Of a DNA stretch of 64,000 bases, positions 36,474 to 44,778 are shown piece by piece. A model generated the notes under the pieces. It was not told where the DNA came from and did not search any database. It was given only the letters and a program-made list of their open reading frames with translations. This DNA comes from Corynebacterium senegalense (GTDB lineage: Bacteria; Actinomycetota; Actinomycetes; Mycobacteriales; Mycobacteriaceae). Each line of letters starts with the position of its first letter. Within the stretch, counting starts at the first letter, position 1. The position numbers were made by a program, and so were the translations under genes. The stretch lies in assembly GCF_900411315.1 (NCBI RefSeq), contig NZ_LS990887.1, positions 551,087-615,086 on the forward strand, written 5' to 3'.

Positions 36474-38852
36474 GTGACGCATACACATAACGCCTCCCCG
36501 TCCGCCCCGGCCCCGCAGGGCGGCCACGACTGCATCGTCGTCACCGGCGCGAACGAGAACAACCTGCGCAACGTCTCGCTGCGCATCCCCAAGCGCCGCC
36601 TCACCGTCTTCGCCGGCCTCTCCGGCTCCGGCAAGTCCTCGCTCGTGTTCAGCACCATCGCGGCGGAGTCGCGCCGGCTGATCAACGAGACGTACTCCTC
36701 CTTCGTCCAGGGGTTCATGCCCTCGATGGCCAGACCTGACGTCGACAAGCTCGAAGGCGTCACCGCCGCCATCGTCGTGGACCAGGAGCAGCTCGGCGCG
36801 AACGTGCGCTCCACCGTCGGCACCGCCACCGACGTCACCGCGATGCTGCGGGTGCTCTTCTCCCGCATCGCCGAGCCCAACGCCGGCGGCCCCGGCGCGT
36901 ACTCCTTCAACGTCCCCAGCGTCTCGGGCGGCGGGGTGCTCACCGACGCGCGCGGCACCAAGAAGGTACTCAAGAACTACAAGCGCACCGGCGGCATGTG
37001 CCCGACCTGCGAGGGAACGGGGCGGGCCTCGACCTTCGACGTCGCCGAGGTCGTCGACACGAGCCTCTCGCTCAACGACGGCGCCATCCGCGTCCCCGGC
37101 TACAAGCCCGGGTCCTGGCAGCTGCGCCACTACGCAGACTCCGGGTTCTTCCCCGCCGACCTCCCGCTGGCGGAGTTCTCCGACGACCAGCTGCACCTGC
37201 TGCTGTGGGCCGAGCCGCGGAAGGTGGACTACCTCGGATTCAATACCACCTACGAGGGGCTCATCCCGAAGCTCAGCAAGTCCGTGCTGTCCAAGGAAAA
37301 GGAGGGGCTGCAGAAGGCCATGCGCGAGTTCGTCGACCGCGCCGTCACCTCCGGGCCCTGCCCCGCCTGCGGAGGCACCCGACTCGCGCCGCACGCCCTG
37401 GAATCGCGCGTGGGCGGAAAGAACATCGCCGAGCTGTGCGCCATGGAGGTCGCCGAGCTCGACGAGTGGATGGCCGGGGTGGACGAACCCACGGTCGCCC
37501 CGCTCGTCGCCGCGATCCGCGAGACCCTGGCCAACTTCACCACCATCGGGCTGGGCTACATCACCCTCGACCGCCCGTCCTCCACCCTCTCCGGCGGCGA
37601 GGCCCAGCGCATCAAGATGATCCGCCACCTCGGCTCTCCGCTCACCGACGTCACCTACGTCTTCGACGAGCCGAGCGCCGGCCTGCACCCGGACGACATC
37701 GAGCGCATGAACTCGCTGCTGCTCGCCCTGCGCGACAAGGGCAACACCGTGCTCGTGGTCGAGCACCGCCCCCAGGCCATCGAGGTCGCCGACCACGTCG
37801 TCGAGCTCGGGCCCGGCGCGGGCACGGCCGGCGGCGAGATCGTGTTCGAGGGCACCGTCGCCGAGCTCAAGGAGGCTGGCACCGCCACCGGCCGCCACCT
37901 GCACGACCGCTACGAGCTCAAACCGGACTCCGAGTGCCGCGCGGGTGAGGGGGCGATCGAGATCCGGGGCGCCAGCGGCAACAACCTCGCCGGGGTGGAC
38001 GTAGACATCCCCCGCCGGGCGCTCACCGTGATCACCGGCGTCGCCGGCTCCGGCAAATCCTCCCTCGTGCAGGCCCTCCCCCTCGACGAGAACACCGTGT
38101 GGGTCGACCAGTCCCCCATCGCCGGGTCGCGCCGCTCCAACCCCGCCACCTACACCGGGGCCCTCGACCCGATCCGCAAGGCCTTCGCCAAGGAAAACGG
38201 CGTCAAGCCGGCCCTGTTCTCCGCCAACTCCGAGGGCGCCTGCGCAAATTGCAAGGGCGCGGGCGTGGTGTACGTGGACCTGGGGCTCATGCAGGGCGTC
38301 GACGTACCTTGCGAGGTGTGCGAGGGCAGGCGCTTCGACCAGGCGGTGCTCGAGCACACCTTCGGCGGCAGGAACATCGCCGAGGTGCTCGACATGCCGG
38401 CCGCGGAGGCCACGGCCTTCTTCGCCGCCAAGGAGCACCGGGTCCCGGCGGCGGCGCGGATCAGCGGCTACCTCGTCGACGTCGGGCTGGGCTACATCCG
38501 CCTCGGTCAGCCCCTGACCACCCTGTCCGGCGGCGAGCGCCAGCGGCTCAAGCTGGCCAGCCACCTCAACGACAAGGCGACGCTCTACGTCCTCGACGAA
38601 CCGACGAACGGCCTGCACGTCGCCGACGCGGGCGTGCTGGTCGCCCTGTTCGAGCGCCTCGTGGACAAGGGCGCCACGGTGGTCGTGGTCGAACACAACC
38701 CGGCCGTCATCGCGCGGGCCGACCACATCGTCGACCTCGGCCCCGGCGCGGGCTCGGCCGGCGGGCGCGTCGTGTCCGAGGGCACACCCGAGCAGGTCGC
38801 CGCCGACCCGGGCTCTCTCACCGGCACCTACCTGCGAGAGTTCTCGGCCTAG
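36474..38852 (+). CDS. UvrA-like ATPase (drug-resistance/UvrA2 class)
   Basis: A 792-residue UvrA-family protein, shorter than excinuclease UvrA (about 940). Two ATPase halves are present: Walker A GLSGSGKSS with signature LSGGEAQR, and GVAGSGKSS with LSGGERQR. Zinc-finger cysteines occur in CPTCEGTGR, CPACGGTR and CANCKGAG. The shorter length suggests loss of the UvrB-interaction insert, as in UvrA2 and DrrC proteins that protect DNA from intercalating drugs. GTG 36474 follows a short GGGA ribosome binding site. It is probably not the housekeeping UvrA. Confidence 0.85.
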   Translation: MTHTHNASPSAPAPQGGHDCIVVTGANENNLRNVSLRIPKRRLTVFAGLSGSGKSSLVFSTIAAESRRLINETYSSFVQGFMPSMARPDVDKLEGVTAAIVVDQEQLGANVRSTVGTATDVTAMLRVLFSRIAEPNAGGPGAYSFNVPSVSGGGVLTDARGTKKVLKNYKRTGGMCPTCEGTGRASTFDVAEVVDTSLSLNDGAIRVPGYKPGSWQLRHYADSGFFPADLPLAEFSDDQLHLLLWAEPRKVDYLGFNTTYEGLIPKLSKSVLSKEKEGLQKAMREFVDRAVTSGPCPACGGTRLAPHALESRVGGKNIAELCAMEVAELDEWMAGVDEPTVAPLVAAIRETLANFTTIGLGYITLDRPSSTLSGGEAQRIKMIRHLGSPLTDVTYVFDEPSAGLHPDDIERMNSLLLALRDKGNTVLVVEHRPQAIEVADHVVELGPGAGTAGGEIVFEGTVAELKEAGTATGRHLHDRYELKPDSECRAGEGAIEIRGASGNNLAGVDVDIPRRALTVITGVAGSGKSSLVQALPLDENTVWVDQSPIAGSRRSNPATYTGALDPIRKAFAKENGVKPALFSANSEGACANCKGAGVVYVDLGLMQGVDVPCEVCEGRRFDQAVLEHTFGGRNIAEVLDMPAAEATAFFAAKEHRVPAAARISGYLVDVGLGYIRLGQPLTTLSGGERQRLKLASHLNDKATLYVLDEPTNGLHVADAGVLVALFERLVDKGATVVVVEHNPAVIARADHIVDLGPGAGSAGGRVVSEGTPEQVAADPGSLTGTYLREFSA

Positions 38853-38935
38853 GCAGCCTGCGGGAGCGGTGTCCGGGGTCATAGACCGCCCCAGGGGCGT
38901 CGAGAATCACTAGTGTGGGAGGTGTACCGGACACG

Positions 38936-38957
38936 TCCCGCGGTCACCGCCGCGGGA
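38936..38957 (+). other. Hairpin in the leader of the cupin gene
   Basis: An 8-bp stem, TCCCGCGG with CCGCGGGA around a 6-nt loop, lies 31 bp before ATG 38989. It is downstream of a possible TAGTGT -10 box near 38911, so it would be in the 5' leader. It could also terminate read-through from the UvrA-like gene. Confidence 0.4.
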
Positions 38958-38988
38958 TGCCACATGTGCACGAAGTTAAGGAGCAGAT

Positions 38989-39423
38989 ATGTCTGACGTA
39001 CTGCGCACCGACCACGGGCCCGCCCCCTTCGCCACGGACATCGAGAAGGCGACGGTGGACAACGAGGCCTTCCGCGACACCCTCTGGACGGGCAAGAACC
39101 TCCAGCTCACCGTCATGTCCATCCCGCCGGGAGGGGAGATCGGAGCCGAGATCCACGACGGACACGACCAGTTCCTCCGCCTGGAGCAGGGCAAGCTCCA
39201 CGCGATGATCGGCACCAGCGAGACGGACCTCGAGCTCGACCAGATCGTCGAGGACGACGACGCCATTTTCGTCCCCGCCGGCAAGTGGCACAACTTCGTC
39301 AACGAGGGCGAGGAGACGGCGAAGCTGTACTCCATCTACGCCCCGCCGGAGCACAAGCCCGGCACCTACCACGAGACGAAGGCGGACGCCGACGCCGACG
39401 AGCAGGAGACCGACGGGGTCTAA
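38989..39423 (+). CDS. Cupin domain protein
   Basis: A 144-residue single-domain cupin. Motif 1 is visible as GAEIHDGHDQFLRLEQG (two His and one Glu as metal ligands) and motif 2 as DDAIFVPAGKWHNFVN. This matches the small mannose-6-phosphate-isomerase-like cupins. The C-terminus is a low-complexity Asp/Glu-rich tail. The substrate is unknown. The ribosome binding site AAGGAG lies 6 nt upstream of the ATG. It is convergent with selB, with 6 bp between the stop codons. Confidence 0.85.
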   Translation: MSDVLRTDHGPAPFATDIEKATVDNEAFRDTLWTGKNLQLTVMSIPPGGEIGAEIHDGHDQFLRLEQGKLHAMIGTSETDLELDQIVEDDDAIFVPAGKWHNFVNEGEETAKLYSIYAPPEHKPGTYHETKADADADEQETDGV

Positions 39424-39429
39424 GCCCCG

Positions 39430-41196
39430 CTATGCCAGAACGCGCGCCGTGCCCTCGACCCGGCGGGTGACCCCGCGGGCGTCGAGAAGCTCAAGCAGGG
39501 GAATCGCCACGCGCCGCGTCGTGCCCCACGCCCGGCGTGCCTCGGAGGCGGTGAAGGGCTGCGGCAGCCCGGCCAGGCGCGCGGCGGCCTCGCGAGGGGC
39601 GCCGGGCAGCAGCACGATGTCGCGCGCCGCACCCAGCCGGATGAGCCGCCCGGCGCGCTCCGCCGCAGCCAGCTCCTTCGCGCCGAGGCCCCACCTTTCG
39701 AGGTCGCGGGCCTCCGGGGCGCGGAACGGCTCGGCCTCGAGTCGCCTCTCCAGCTCCCGCACCCCGGCCTCCGCCGCGCCCAGGTCCTGCGCCCTCCCCC
39801 GGGTGATCACGCCGTCGGCAACGGTCAACTTCGCCGCGGCCGCCGCCAGGGAAATCAGCTTGGGGTCGGGAAGGCGCAGCTTATCGACGCCCGCCCCCAC
39901 GCTCAACCCCGCCGCCAGCGGCTCGGCCCGCTCGTGTTCCTCCACGGCGGCGGCGAGCTGCTCCTTCCACCGCATCACCTGCGCGGCGCGGATCCAGTAC
40001 CCGGCGAAGGCGATCGACCCCTCGGGCGGGGTGCCCCCCACCTCAAAGCCGAGTCGGCGCAGGTCGTCCGGGCGGGCGGCGACGCGCCGCTCGATCTCGC
40101 GGTCGAGGTCGGGCAGGTGCCCCAGCTCGGCCGAGCGGCGGGTGCCGTCGCCGCGGCGGTCCAGGGCGGGCGGGTCGGCGTCGACGACCGTGACGCCGGC
40201 CAGGATGTGCTGGGCCCCCGACCCGCGCAGCACGATGGCGTCGCCGAGGGTGAGCGGCAGCTCGCGCGCCAGGACCAGGCGGGCGTGCTCCGGGCCGAAG
40301 TGGCGCACCTTGGCGGGCACCCCGGCGGTGCCGACGTGGGCGACGACCTCGTGGGGGATGTCGGCCAGGCTGGTGCCGGTGGCCCGGCGGACGTCGACAA
40401 GCGAGGTGGCGTGCCACGCCCCCGGGGTGACAAGGGCTGTGCCGCGGCCGAGACGCTCGGCGGGCACGCCGCGCAGGTTGAGGGCGGCGCGCATGGCGGG
40501 CACGGCCGCGTCGACGGGCGCGTCCTCGGAGTGGACGCCGCGCACGGTGGCCTCCTCGCCGTCGAAGGCGAGGGTGTCGCCCGGGCGGATCGACCCCGCG
40601 GCAAGGGTTCCGGTGACCACGGTGCCGGCGCCCCTGACGGTGAAGGACCTGTCGACCCAGAAGCGCACGCGCGCCCGATCGTCGGGCGCGGGGGCGATGC
40701 GAAGCACGCGCGCCAGCTCCGCGCGCAGGGCGTCGAGTCCCTCCCCCGTTTTGGCGGAGACCTCCACGACCGGCCAGCAGGCCAGGCGCGTGCCGGCGAG
40801 GCGGGAGGTAAGATCGGCACGGACCTCGGCGCGCCTGGCCGCGTCCGCGTTGTCCGCCCTGGTCAGCGCGACGACACCGGTGGCGATGCCGAAGGCGTCG
40901 ATCGCATCGCGGTGGTCGGTGGACTGCTGCATCCAGCCCTCGTCCGCCGCGACCACGAGCATGACCGCGGGCGCGGGGCCGACACCGGCGAGCATGTTGG
41001 CGATGAAGCGCTCGTGGCCCGGCACGTCCACGAACGCCACGTCTTCGCCCCCGATGTCGGCCCAGACGAAGCCGAGGTCGATGGTCAGGCCGCGCTCGCG
41101 CTCCTCCTCCCAGCGGTCCGGTTCCATCCCCGTCATGGCCCTGACCAGGGTGGACTTGCCGTGGTCGACGTGGCCGGCGGTGGCTACGACATGCAT
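39430..41196 (-). CDS. selB: Selenocysteine-specific elongation factor SelB
   Basis: A 588-residue translational GTPase that carries Sec-tRNA to UGA codons by binding the SECIS hairpin. The G domain has TAGHVDHGKSTLVRAM, DVPGHERFIANM and the G4-like ALTRADNAD. EF-Tu-like domains 2 and 3 follow. The C-terminal winged helices that bind SECIS RNA end at EARRAWGTTRRVAIPLLELL. The start ATG 41196 overlaps the selA gene by 13 bp. It is the last gene of the tRNA-Sec-selA-selB unit, and its clear client is fdhA, 7 kb away. Confidence 0.95.
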   Translation of the reverse strand: MHVVATAGHVDHGKSTLVRAMTGMEPDRWEEERERGLTIDLGFVWADIGGEDVAFVDVPGHERFIANMLAGVGPAPAVMLVVAADEGWMQQSTDHRDAIDAFGIATGVVALTRADNADAARRAEVRADLTSRLAGTRLACWPVVEVSAKTGEGLDALRAELARVLRIAPAPDDRARVRFWVDRSFTVRGAGTVVTGTLAAGSIRPGDTLAFDGEEATVRGVHSEDAPVDAAVPAMRAALNLRGVPAERLGRGTALVTPGAWHATSLVDVRRATGTSLADIPHEVVAHVGTAGVPAKVRHFGPEHARLVLARELPLTLGDAIVLRGSGAQHILAGVTVVDADPPALDRRGDGTRRSAELGHLPDLDREIERRVAARPDDLRRLGFEVGGTPPEGSIAFAGYWIRAAQVMRWKEQLAAAVEEHERAEPLAAGLSVGAGVDKLRLPDPKLISLAAAAAKLTVADGVITRGRAQDLGAAEAGVRELERRLEAEPFRAPEARDLERWGLGAKELAAAERAGRLIRLGAARDIVLLPGAPREAAARLAGLPQPFTASEARRAWGTTRRVAIPLLELLDARGVTRRVEGTARVLA

Positions 41197-42461
41197 TCTT
41201 CGACCCTCGCGGCAATCGTCTCGTCCTCGGCGGGCGGCACGCAGCGCAGGTCCAGCAGCAGGCGCCCCTCGTGGACCCGGCCGATGACGGCGGGCGAGCC
41301 CGCCCGCAGCGGGGCCGCGAGCCGCTCCGGCAGCTCCACCGCCCAGCCGGGCAGCGGGTGGCCGGGCGCTCCCCCGCCACCGACGCGGCCGTCGTGGGCG
41401 ACGACGCGCCCGCCGACCCGGCGCGCGAGCTCCTCGGCGCGCCGCCTCAGCTCTTCCGGGTCGGCGTGCAAGTAGTCGCTCGTCGGGGTGGAGCGCTCCC
41501 GCACGCTCGCCTCGAGCGCGGCGAGGCGCAGCTTGTCAATGCGCACCGCGCGCGCCAGCGGGTGCTTCTTCAGCTTCTCGACGGCCCACCGCCTGCCCAG
41601 GATCACCCCCGCCTGCGGCCCGCCGAGCAGCTTGTCACCCGAAAACAGCACGATGTCCGCTCCCTGCTTCAGCGCCGTCGCGGCGTCTGGCTCGTCGGGC
41701 AGCGCCGGGTCGGGTCGCAGCAGGCCGGAGCCTGTGTCGACGACGAGCGCGAGCCCATGCTCGTCCGCCACCGCGCGCAGCTGCTCCACGCCCGCCTCGG
41801 CGGTGAAACCGTGGATCCTGTAATTCGAGGGGTGCACCTTGAGAATCGCCGCCGCACCGGGCGCGGCCGCGGCGTAGTCGTGGGGGTGCGTCCGGTTCGT
41901 CGCCCCGACCTCCACGAGCTCCACGTGCGCCGACTCGATGAGCTCCGGCAGGCGGAAACCCGCGCCGATCTCGATGAGCTCACCGCGCGAGATCACCACC
42001 TTCGACCCCTCCGCCAGTGCGGCGCAGGCGAGCAGCAGCGCCGCGGCCCCGTTGTTCACCACCAACGCGTCCTCCGCCGCCGGGCACGCCGCGAGCAGCG
42101 CCGCGGCGGCCTCCGCGCCCCGCATGCGCGAGCGAAGACCCGTGCCCAGGTCCATCTCCACGTCCACGTACCCGGCCGCGTTCACCATCGCGTCGACGGC
42201 CTCGGCGGACAGCGGCGCGCGGCCCACGTTCGTGTGCACGACCACCCCGGTCGCGTTGAGGACCCTGGTCAGCCCCGACACCGGCCCGCCGGCGCGCTCG
42301 AGGAACAGCGGCTCCACGTCGCGCGGGGCGATCTCGCCGCGCCGCGCCGCCCCCTGCAGCTCGGCAGCCAGGGCCTTGAGGGCGGGCTGGGAGAGCCGTG
42401 GGGCGTCGATAAGCGACAAAAGCGCGTCCGTGCGGGGGATGCTGCGGCGGGGATCGCTCAC
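41184..42461 (-). CDS. selA: L-seryl-tRNA(Sec) selenium transferase SelA
   Basis: A 425-residue PLP enzyme that converts Ser-tRNA-Sec to Sec-tRNA-Sec with selenophosphate. The PLP lysine lies in LFSGDKLLGGPQAGVI. The family segments RVLNATGVVVHTNVGRAPLS and ELIEIGAGFRLPE are intact. The GTG start at 42461 has AAGGAGG 7 nt upstream, and the tRNA-Sec gene ends only 24 bp before it. The gene overlaps selB by 13 bp, so tRNA, SelA and SelB are made together. Confidence 0.95.
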   Translation of the reverse strand: MSDPRRSIPRTDALLSLIDAPRLSQPALKALAAELQGAARRGEIAPRDVEPLFLERAGGPVSGLTRVLNATGVVVHTNVGRAPLSAEAVDAMVNAAGYVDVEMDLGTGLRSRMRGAEAAAALLAACPAAEDALVVNNGAAALLLACAALAEGSKVVISRGELIEIGAGFRLPELIESAHVELVEVGATNRTHPHDYAAAAPGAAAILKVHPSNYRIHGFTAEAGVEQLRAVADEHGLALVVDTGSGLLRPDPALPDEPDAATALKQGADIVLFSGDKLLGGPQAGVILGRRWAVEKLKKHPLARAVRIDKLRLAALEASVRERSTPTSDYLHADPEELRRRAEELARRVGGRVVAHDGRVGGGGAPGHPLPGWAVELPERLAAPLRAGSPAVIGRVHEGRLLLDLRCVPPAEDETIAARVEECMS

Positions 42462-42485
42462 CGTGGGCCTCCTTGGAAAATCTTG

Positions 42486-42580
42486 TGGCGGAGACGGACA
42501 GGAATCGAACCTGCCAGACCGAGATACTCGGCCTCACCAGTTTTGAAGACTGGGGCGCCCACCAGGACACGTACGCCTCC
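42486..42580 (-). tRNA. selC: tRNA-Sec (anticodon UCA)
   Basis: A 95-nt selenocysteine tRNA including an encoded CCA end (42486-42488). Visible features are the long acceptor stem starting GGAGGCG, a 6-bp D stem, the anticodon arm CCAGT-CTTCAAA-ACTGG with anticodon TCA, a 7-bp variable-arm stem (GGCCGAG with CTCGGTC) and a T arm CAGG-TTCGATT-CCTG. Length and extended variable arm match the E. coli tRNA-Sec. It is co-oriented with selA and selB and lies 25 bp from the divergent selD start. Confidence 0.96.
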
Positions 42581-42588
42581 GCCGCGCA

Positions 42589-42594
42589 ACGTTA
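42589..42594 (-). promoter_or_regulatory. -10 box TAACGT of tRNA-Sec
   Basis: TAACGT on the minus strand ends 8 nt before the mature tRNA 5' end. It shares two base pairs with the selD box on the other strand. Confidence 0.5.
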
Positions 42595-42598
42595 CCAT
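42593..42598 (+). promoter_or_regulatory. -10 box TACCAT of selD
   Basis: TACCAT, 7 nt before ATG 42606. It overlaps the in-frame ATG at 42597, so that codon would not be in a leaderless mRNA. Confidence 0.55.
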
Positions 42599-42605
42599 GA
42601 GACAC

Positions 42606-43583
42606 ATGGACACCATTAAGCTCACCGAGTACGCTTCCGGCGGCGGCTGCGCCTGCAAGATCCCGCCCGGGGAGCTCGAAGACGCAGTTCAGGGCCTCGT
42701 CGGCTTTTCCGACCCCAACGTCATCGTCGGCCTCGACGACGGCGACGACGCCTCCGCCATCCGCGTGCGCGACGACCTCGCTGTCATCTCCACCGCGGAC
42801 TTCTTCACCCCCGTGGTCAACGACGCCTACACCTGGGGCAAGATCGCCGCGGTCAACGCACTTTCCGACGTCTACGCCATGGGCGGCACCCCCATCACCG
42901 CCATCAACCTCCTCGGCTGGCCCCGCGACGTCCTTCCCGCAGAGCTCATCCGCGAGGTCCTGCGCGGCGGCCTCGACGCCGCCACCGAGGCGGGCATCAC
43001 CGTCACCGGCGGGCACTCCATCACCGCCCCCGAGCCGATCTACGGCATGGCCGCCACCGGCACCGCCGACCCCGCGCGCCTCATGCGCAACGACGCCGCC
43101 GAGCCCGGCCTTCCCATCACCCTGACCAAACCCATCGGCTCCGGCCTGCTGAACAACCGGCACAAGGCCACCGGCGAGGTCTTCGCGGAGGCGGTGTCCG
43201 TGATGACCACCCTGAACAGGGACGCCTCGCGCGCCGCCGTCGCCGCCGGGGTCACAGCCGCCACCGACGTCACCGGCTTCGGCCTCCTCGGGCACCTCTA
43301 CAAGATGGCGCGGGCCTCCGGCATCGACGCGGTCATCGACCACGCGGCCGTTCCGCTCATCGACGGCGCACTCGACGCCCTGCGCGACGGGTTCGTCTCC
43401 GGCGGCACCCGGCGCAACCTCGACTGGGTGCGCCCGCACCTCGACTCCACCCTCGACGAGGAGACGCTGCTTATGCTTGCCGACGCCCAAACCTCCGGCG
43501 GTCTCCTCGTTGTGGGCGAGATCCCCGGCCACCCCGTCATCGGCGAGACCGTCGCCGGCTCCGGCCGCGTGCGCGTGGTGTAG
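42606..43583 (+). CDS. selD: Selenide, water dikinase SelD
   Basis: A 325-residue selenophosphate synthetase that makes the selenium donor for SelA from selenide and ATP. The N-terminal active-site loop is S-G-G-G-C-A-C-K with Cys15 and Lys18 (a cysteine form, not selenocysteine). LDDGDDASAIRV and ISTADFFTPVVNDAYTWG are metal/ATP-binding segments, and TDVTGFGLLGHL is a family hallmark. ATG 42606 is favoured over 42597 by the TACCAT box. It is divergent from tRNA-Sec and convergent with the nrfD gene of formate dehydrogenase. Confidence 0.96.
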   Translation: MDTIKLTEYASGGGCACKIPPGELEDAVQGLVGFSDPNVIVGLDDGDDASAIRVRDDLAVISTADFFTPVVNDAYTWGKIAAVNALSDVYAMGGTPITAINLLGWPRDVLPAELIREVLRGGLDAATEAGITVTGGHSITAPEPIYGMAATGTADPARLMRNDAAEPGLPITLTKPIGSGLLNNRHKATGEVFAEAVSVMTTLNRDASRAAVAAGVTAATDVTGFGLLGHLYKMARASGIDAVIDHAAVPLIDGALDALRDGFVSGGTRRNLDWVRPHLDSTLDEETLLMLADAQTSGGLLVVGEIPGHPVIGETVAGSGRVRVV

Positions 43584-43598
43584 CCCCCGCGCGCGTGG

Positions 43599-43664
43599 AA
43601 GACCTCAGCGCTGTCCGTGCCGCACAACACCAAATCGATCTGGGCGGAAAATCACTGAGGTCTT
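43599..43664. repeat. 10-bp inverted repeat between selD and nrfD
   Basis: AAGACCTCAG (43599-43608) and CTGAGGTCTT (43655-43664) flank a 46-bp centre. It lies between two converging genes. It could fold as a bidirectional terminator, but its A+T-richer centre also resembles a small mobile remnant. No T-run follows the stem. Confidence 0.5.
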
Positions 43665-43683
43665 GACACGACGCCATAGAGCG

Positions 43684-44778
43684 CTAGTTCGCCGTGGTGA
43701 TCGAGTCGCCCACCTCGCCGGCGGCGACGCGGCGAGCGAGGCGCTCCCGCTGGGGCTCGACGACGTACTTCGGGTCCGCCACGGACTGCTTGCCCGCGGC
43801 CATGATGCCGAAGCGAGTCAGGCAGGACCCCGCCATGAGCGCAGCCCCCGCAACGGTGCCGGCGACGCGGCGACGGCCAGCCAGCGCGGCGAGGACTCCC
43901 CCTCCGATGACGAGCGCTTCGGCGGCGCGCAGGTGCTTTCCTGCCTTGCCGGTCTCGAAGGCTTCGCGCATGACGTCGCCGACGCCGTCCTTCAGCGCGT
44001 GCATGGCTGTGACGTCTCCGACCGCTCCGGCGACCGCCAGGGCGCGGGCCGGGCTGCTGTTGCGGGAGGACGTCGTGACCAGGCCCGCTCCGCCCGCGGC
44101 GCAGGACGCGGAGGAGACGAACAGCGGCGCGAGGTAGTTCCGGGCACCCTGCCAGGCGGGCACGGATGTGTCGCCGAGCAGGACGGCGGTGTAGGCGGCC
44201 AGCGGCGAGCCGAGCAGGCCCGCGCCGAGGCCGGCAGGGGTGGCGGCGAAGGCCAGAAGGTCGCGCACCGCCCCGGGCAGGGGCAGCCGCCGACCCGTAA
44301 GCTCGTCGATTTCGCTGGCCGCGGGGACGGCGGCGAGGCCGGAAAATCCGCCGAGGATCCAGGCGCCTACGTTCATCGGGGAGGACAGCTTGAACACGCG
44401 GAACATGTTGAGCAGCCGCTCGGGCCGACCCAGGTCGGCGACGAGAAACGCCGAACCGACCGAGGCGGCACCGAAAGCGGTCAGCCGCGCGTTGCGCGCC
44501 AGCTCCGCGTTCCCTGTCAGCTGCGCCCCCGCGCCCAGCAGGGAGGAACCCCCGGCCAGCCCACCGAGGAAGAGGTAGCCGGCGATCGGCCACTCCCAGG
44601 GCGGGAACTTCACAATGGGCGTGCCGTAGTAGGAGTCGAAGCTGTCGGGGCGCTCGATCTCGACCTCCGGCACCATGAGCTCCTCGCCGCGGCGGCGCTT
44701 GCCTCCCCTGCCCCCGCGGCGGCGCCGGCGGGGCTCCTCGGGCGGGCGGAACTGGTCAAACTCGTCGGGTCCAGCCAT
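43684..44778 (-). CDS. nrfD: Formate dehydrogenase membrane subunit, NrfD/PsrC type
   Basis: A 364-residue polytopic membrane protein. A basic N-terminal segment (PRRRRRGGRGGKRRRGEE) is followed by the NrfD start SYYGTPIVKFPPWEWPIAGYLFLGG and about eight helices, including LVADLGRPERLLNMFRVFKL with the conserved D-L-G-R-P motif. In this family the subunit passes electrons to the quinone pool. It directly follows fdhB (adjacent start and stop codons), replacing the cytochrome b gamma subunit of E. coli formate dehydrogenase N. Confidence 0.88.
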   Translation of the reverse strand: MAGPDEFDQFRPPEEPRRRRRGGRGGKRRRGEELMVPEVEIERPDSFDSYYGTPIVKFPPWEWPIAGYLFLGGLAGGSSLLGAGAQLTGNAELARNARLTAFGAASVGSAFLVADLGRPERLLNMFRVFKLSSPMNVGAWILGGFSGLAAVPAASEIDELTGRRLPLPGAVRDLLAFAATPAGLGAGLLGSPLAAYTAVLLGDTSVPAWQGARNYLAPLFVSSASCAAGGAGLVTTSSRNSSPARALAVAGAVGDVTAMHALKDGVGDVMREAFETGKAGKHLRAAEALVIGGGVLAALAGRRRVAGTVAGAALMAGSCLTRFGIMAAGKQSVADPKYVVEPQRERLARRVAAGEVGDSITTAN

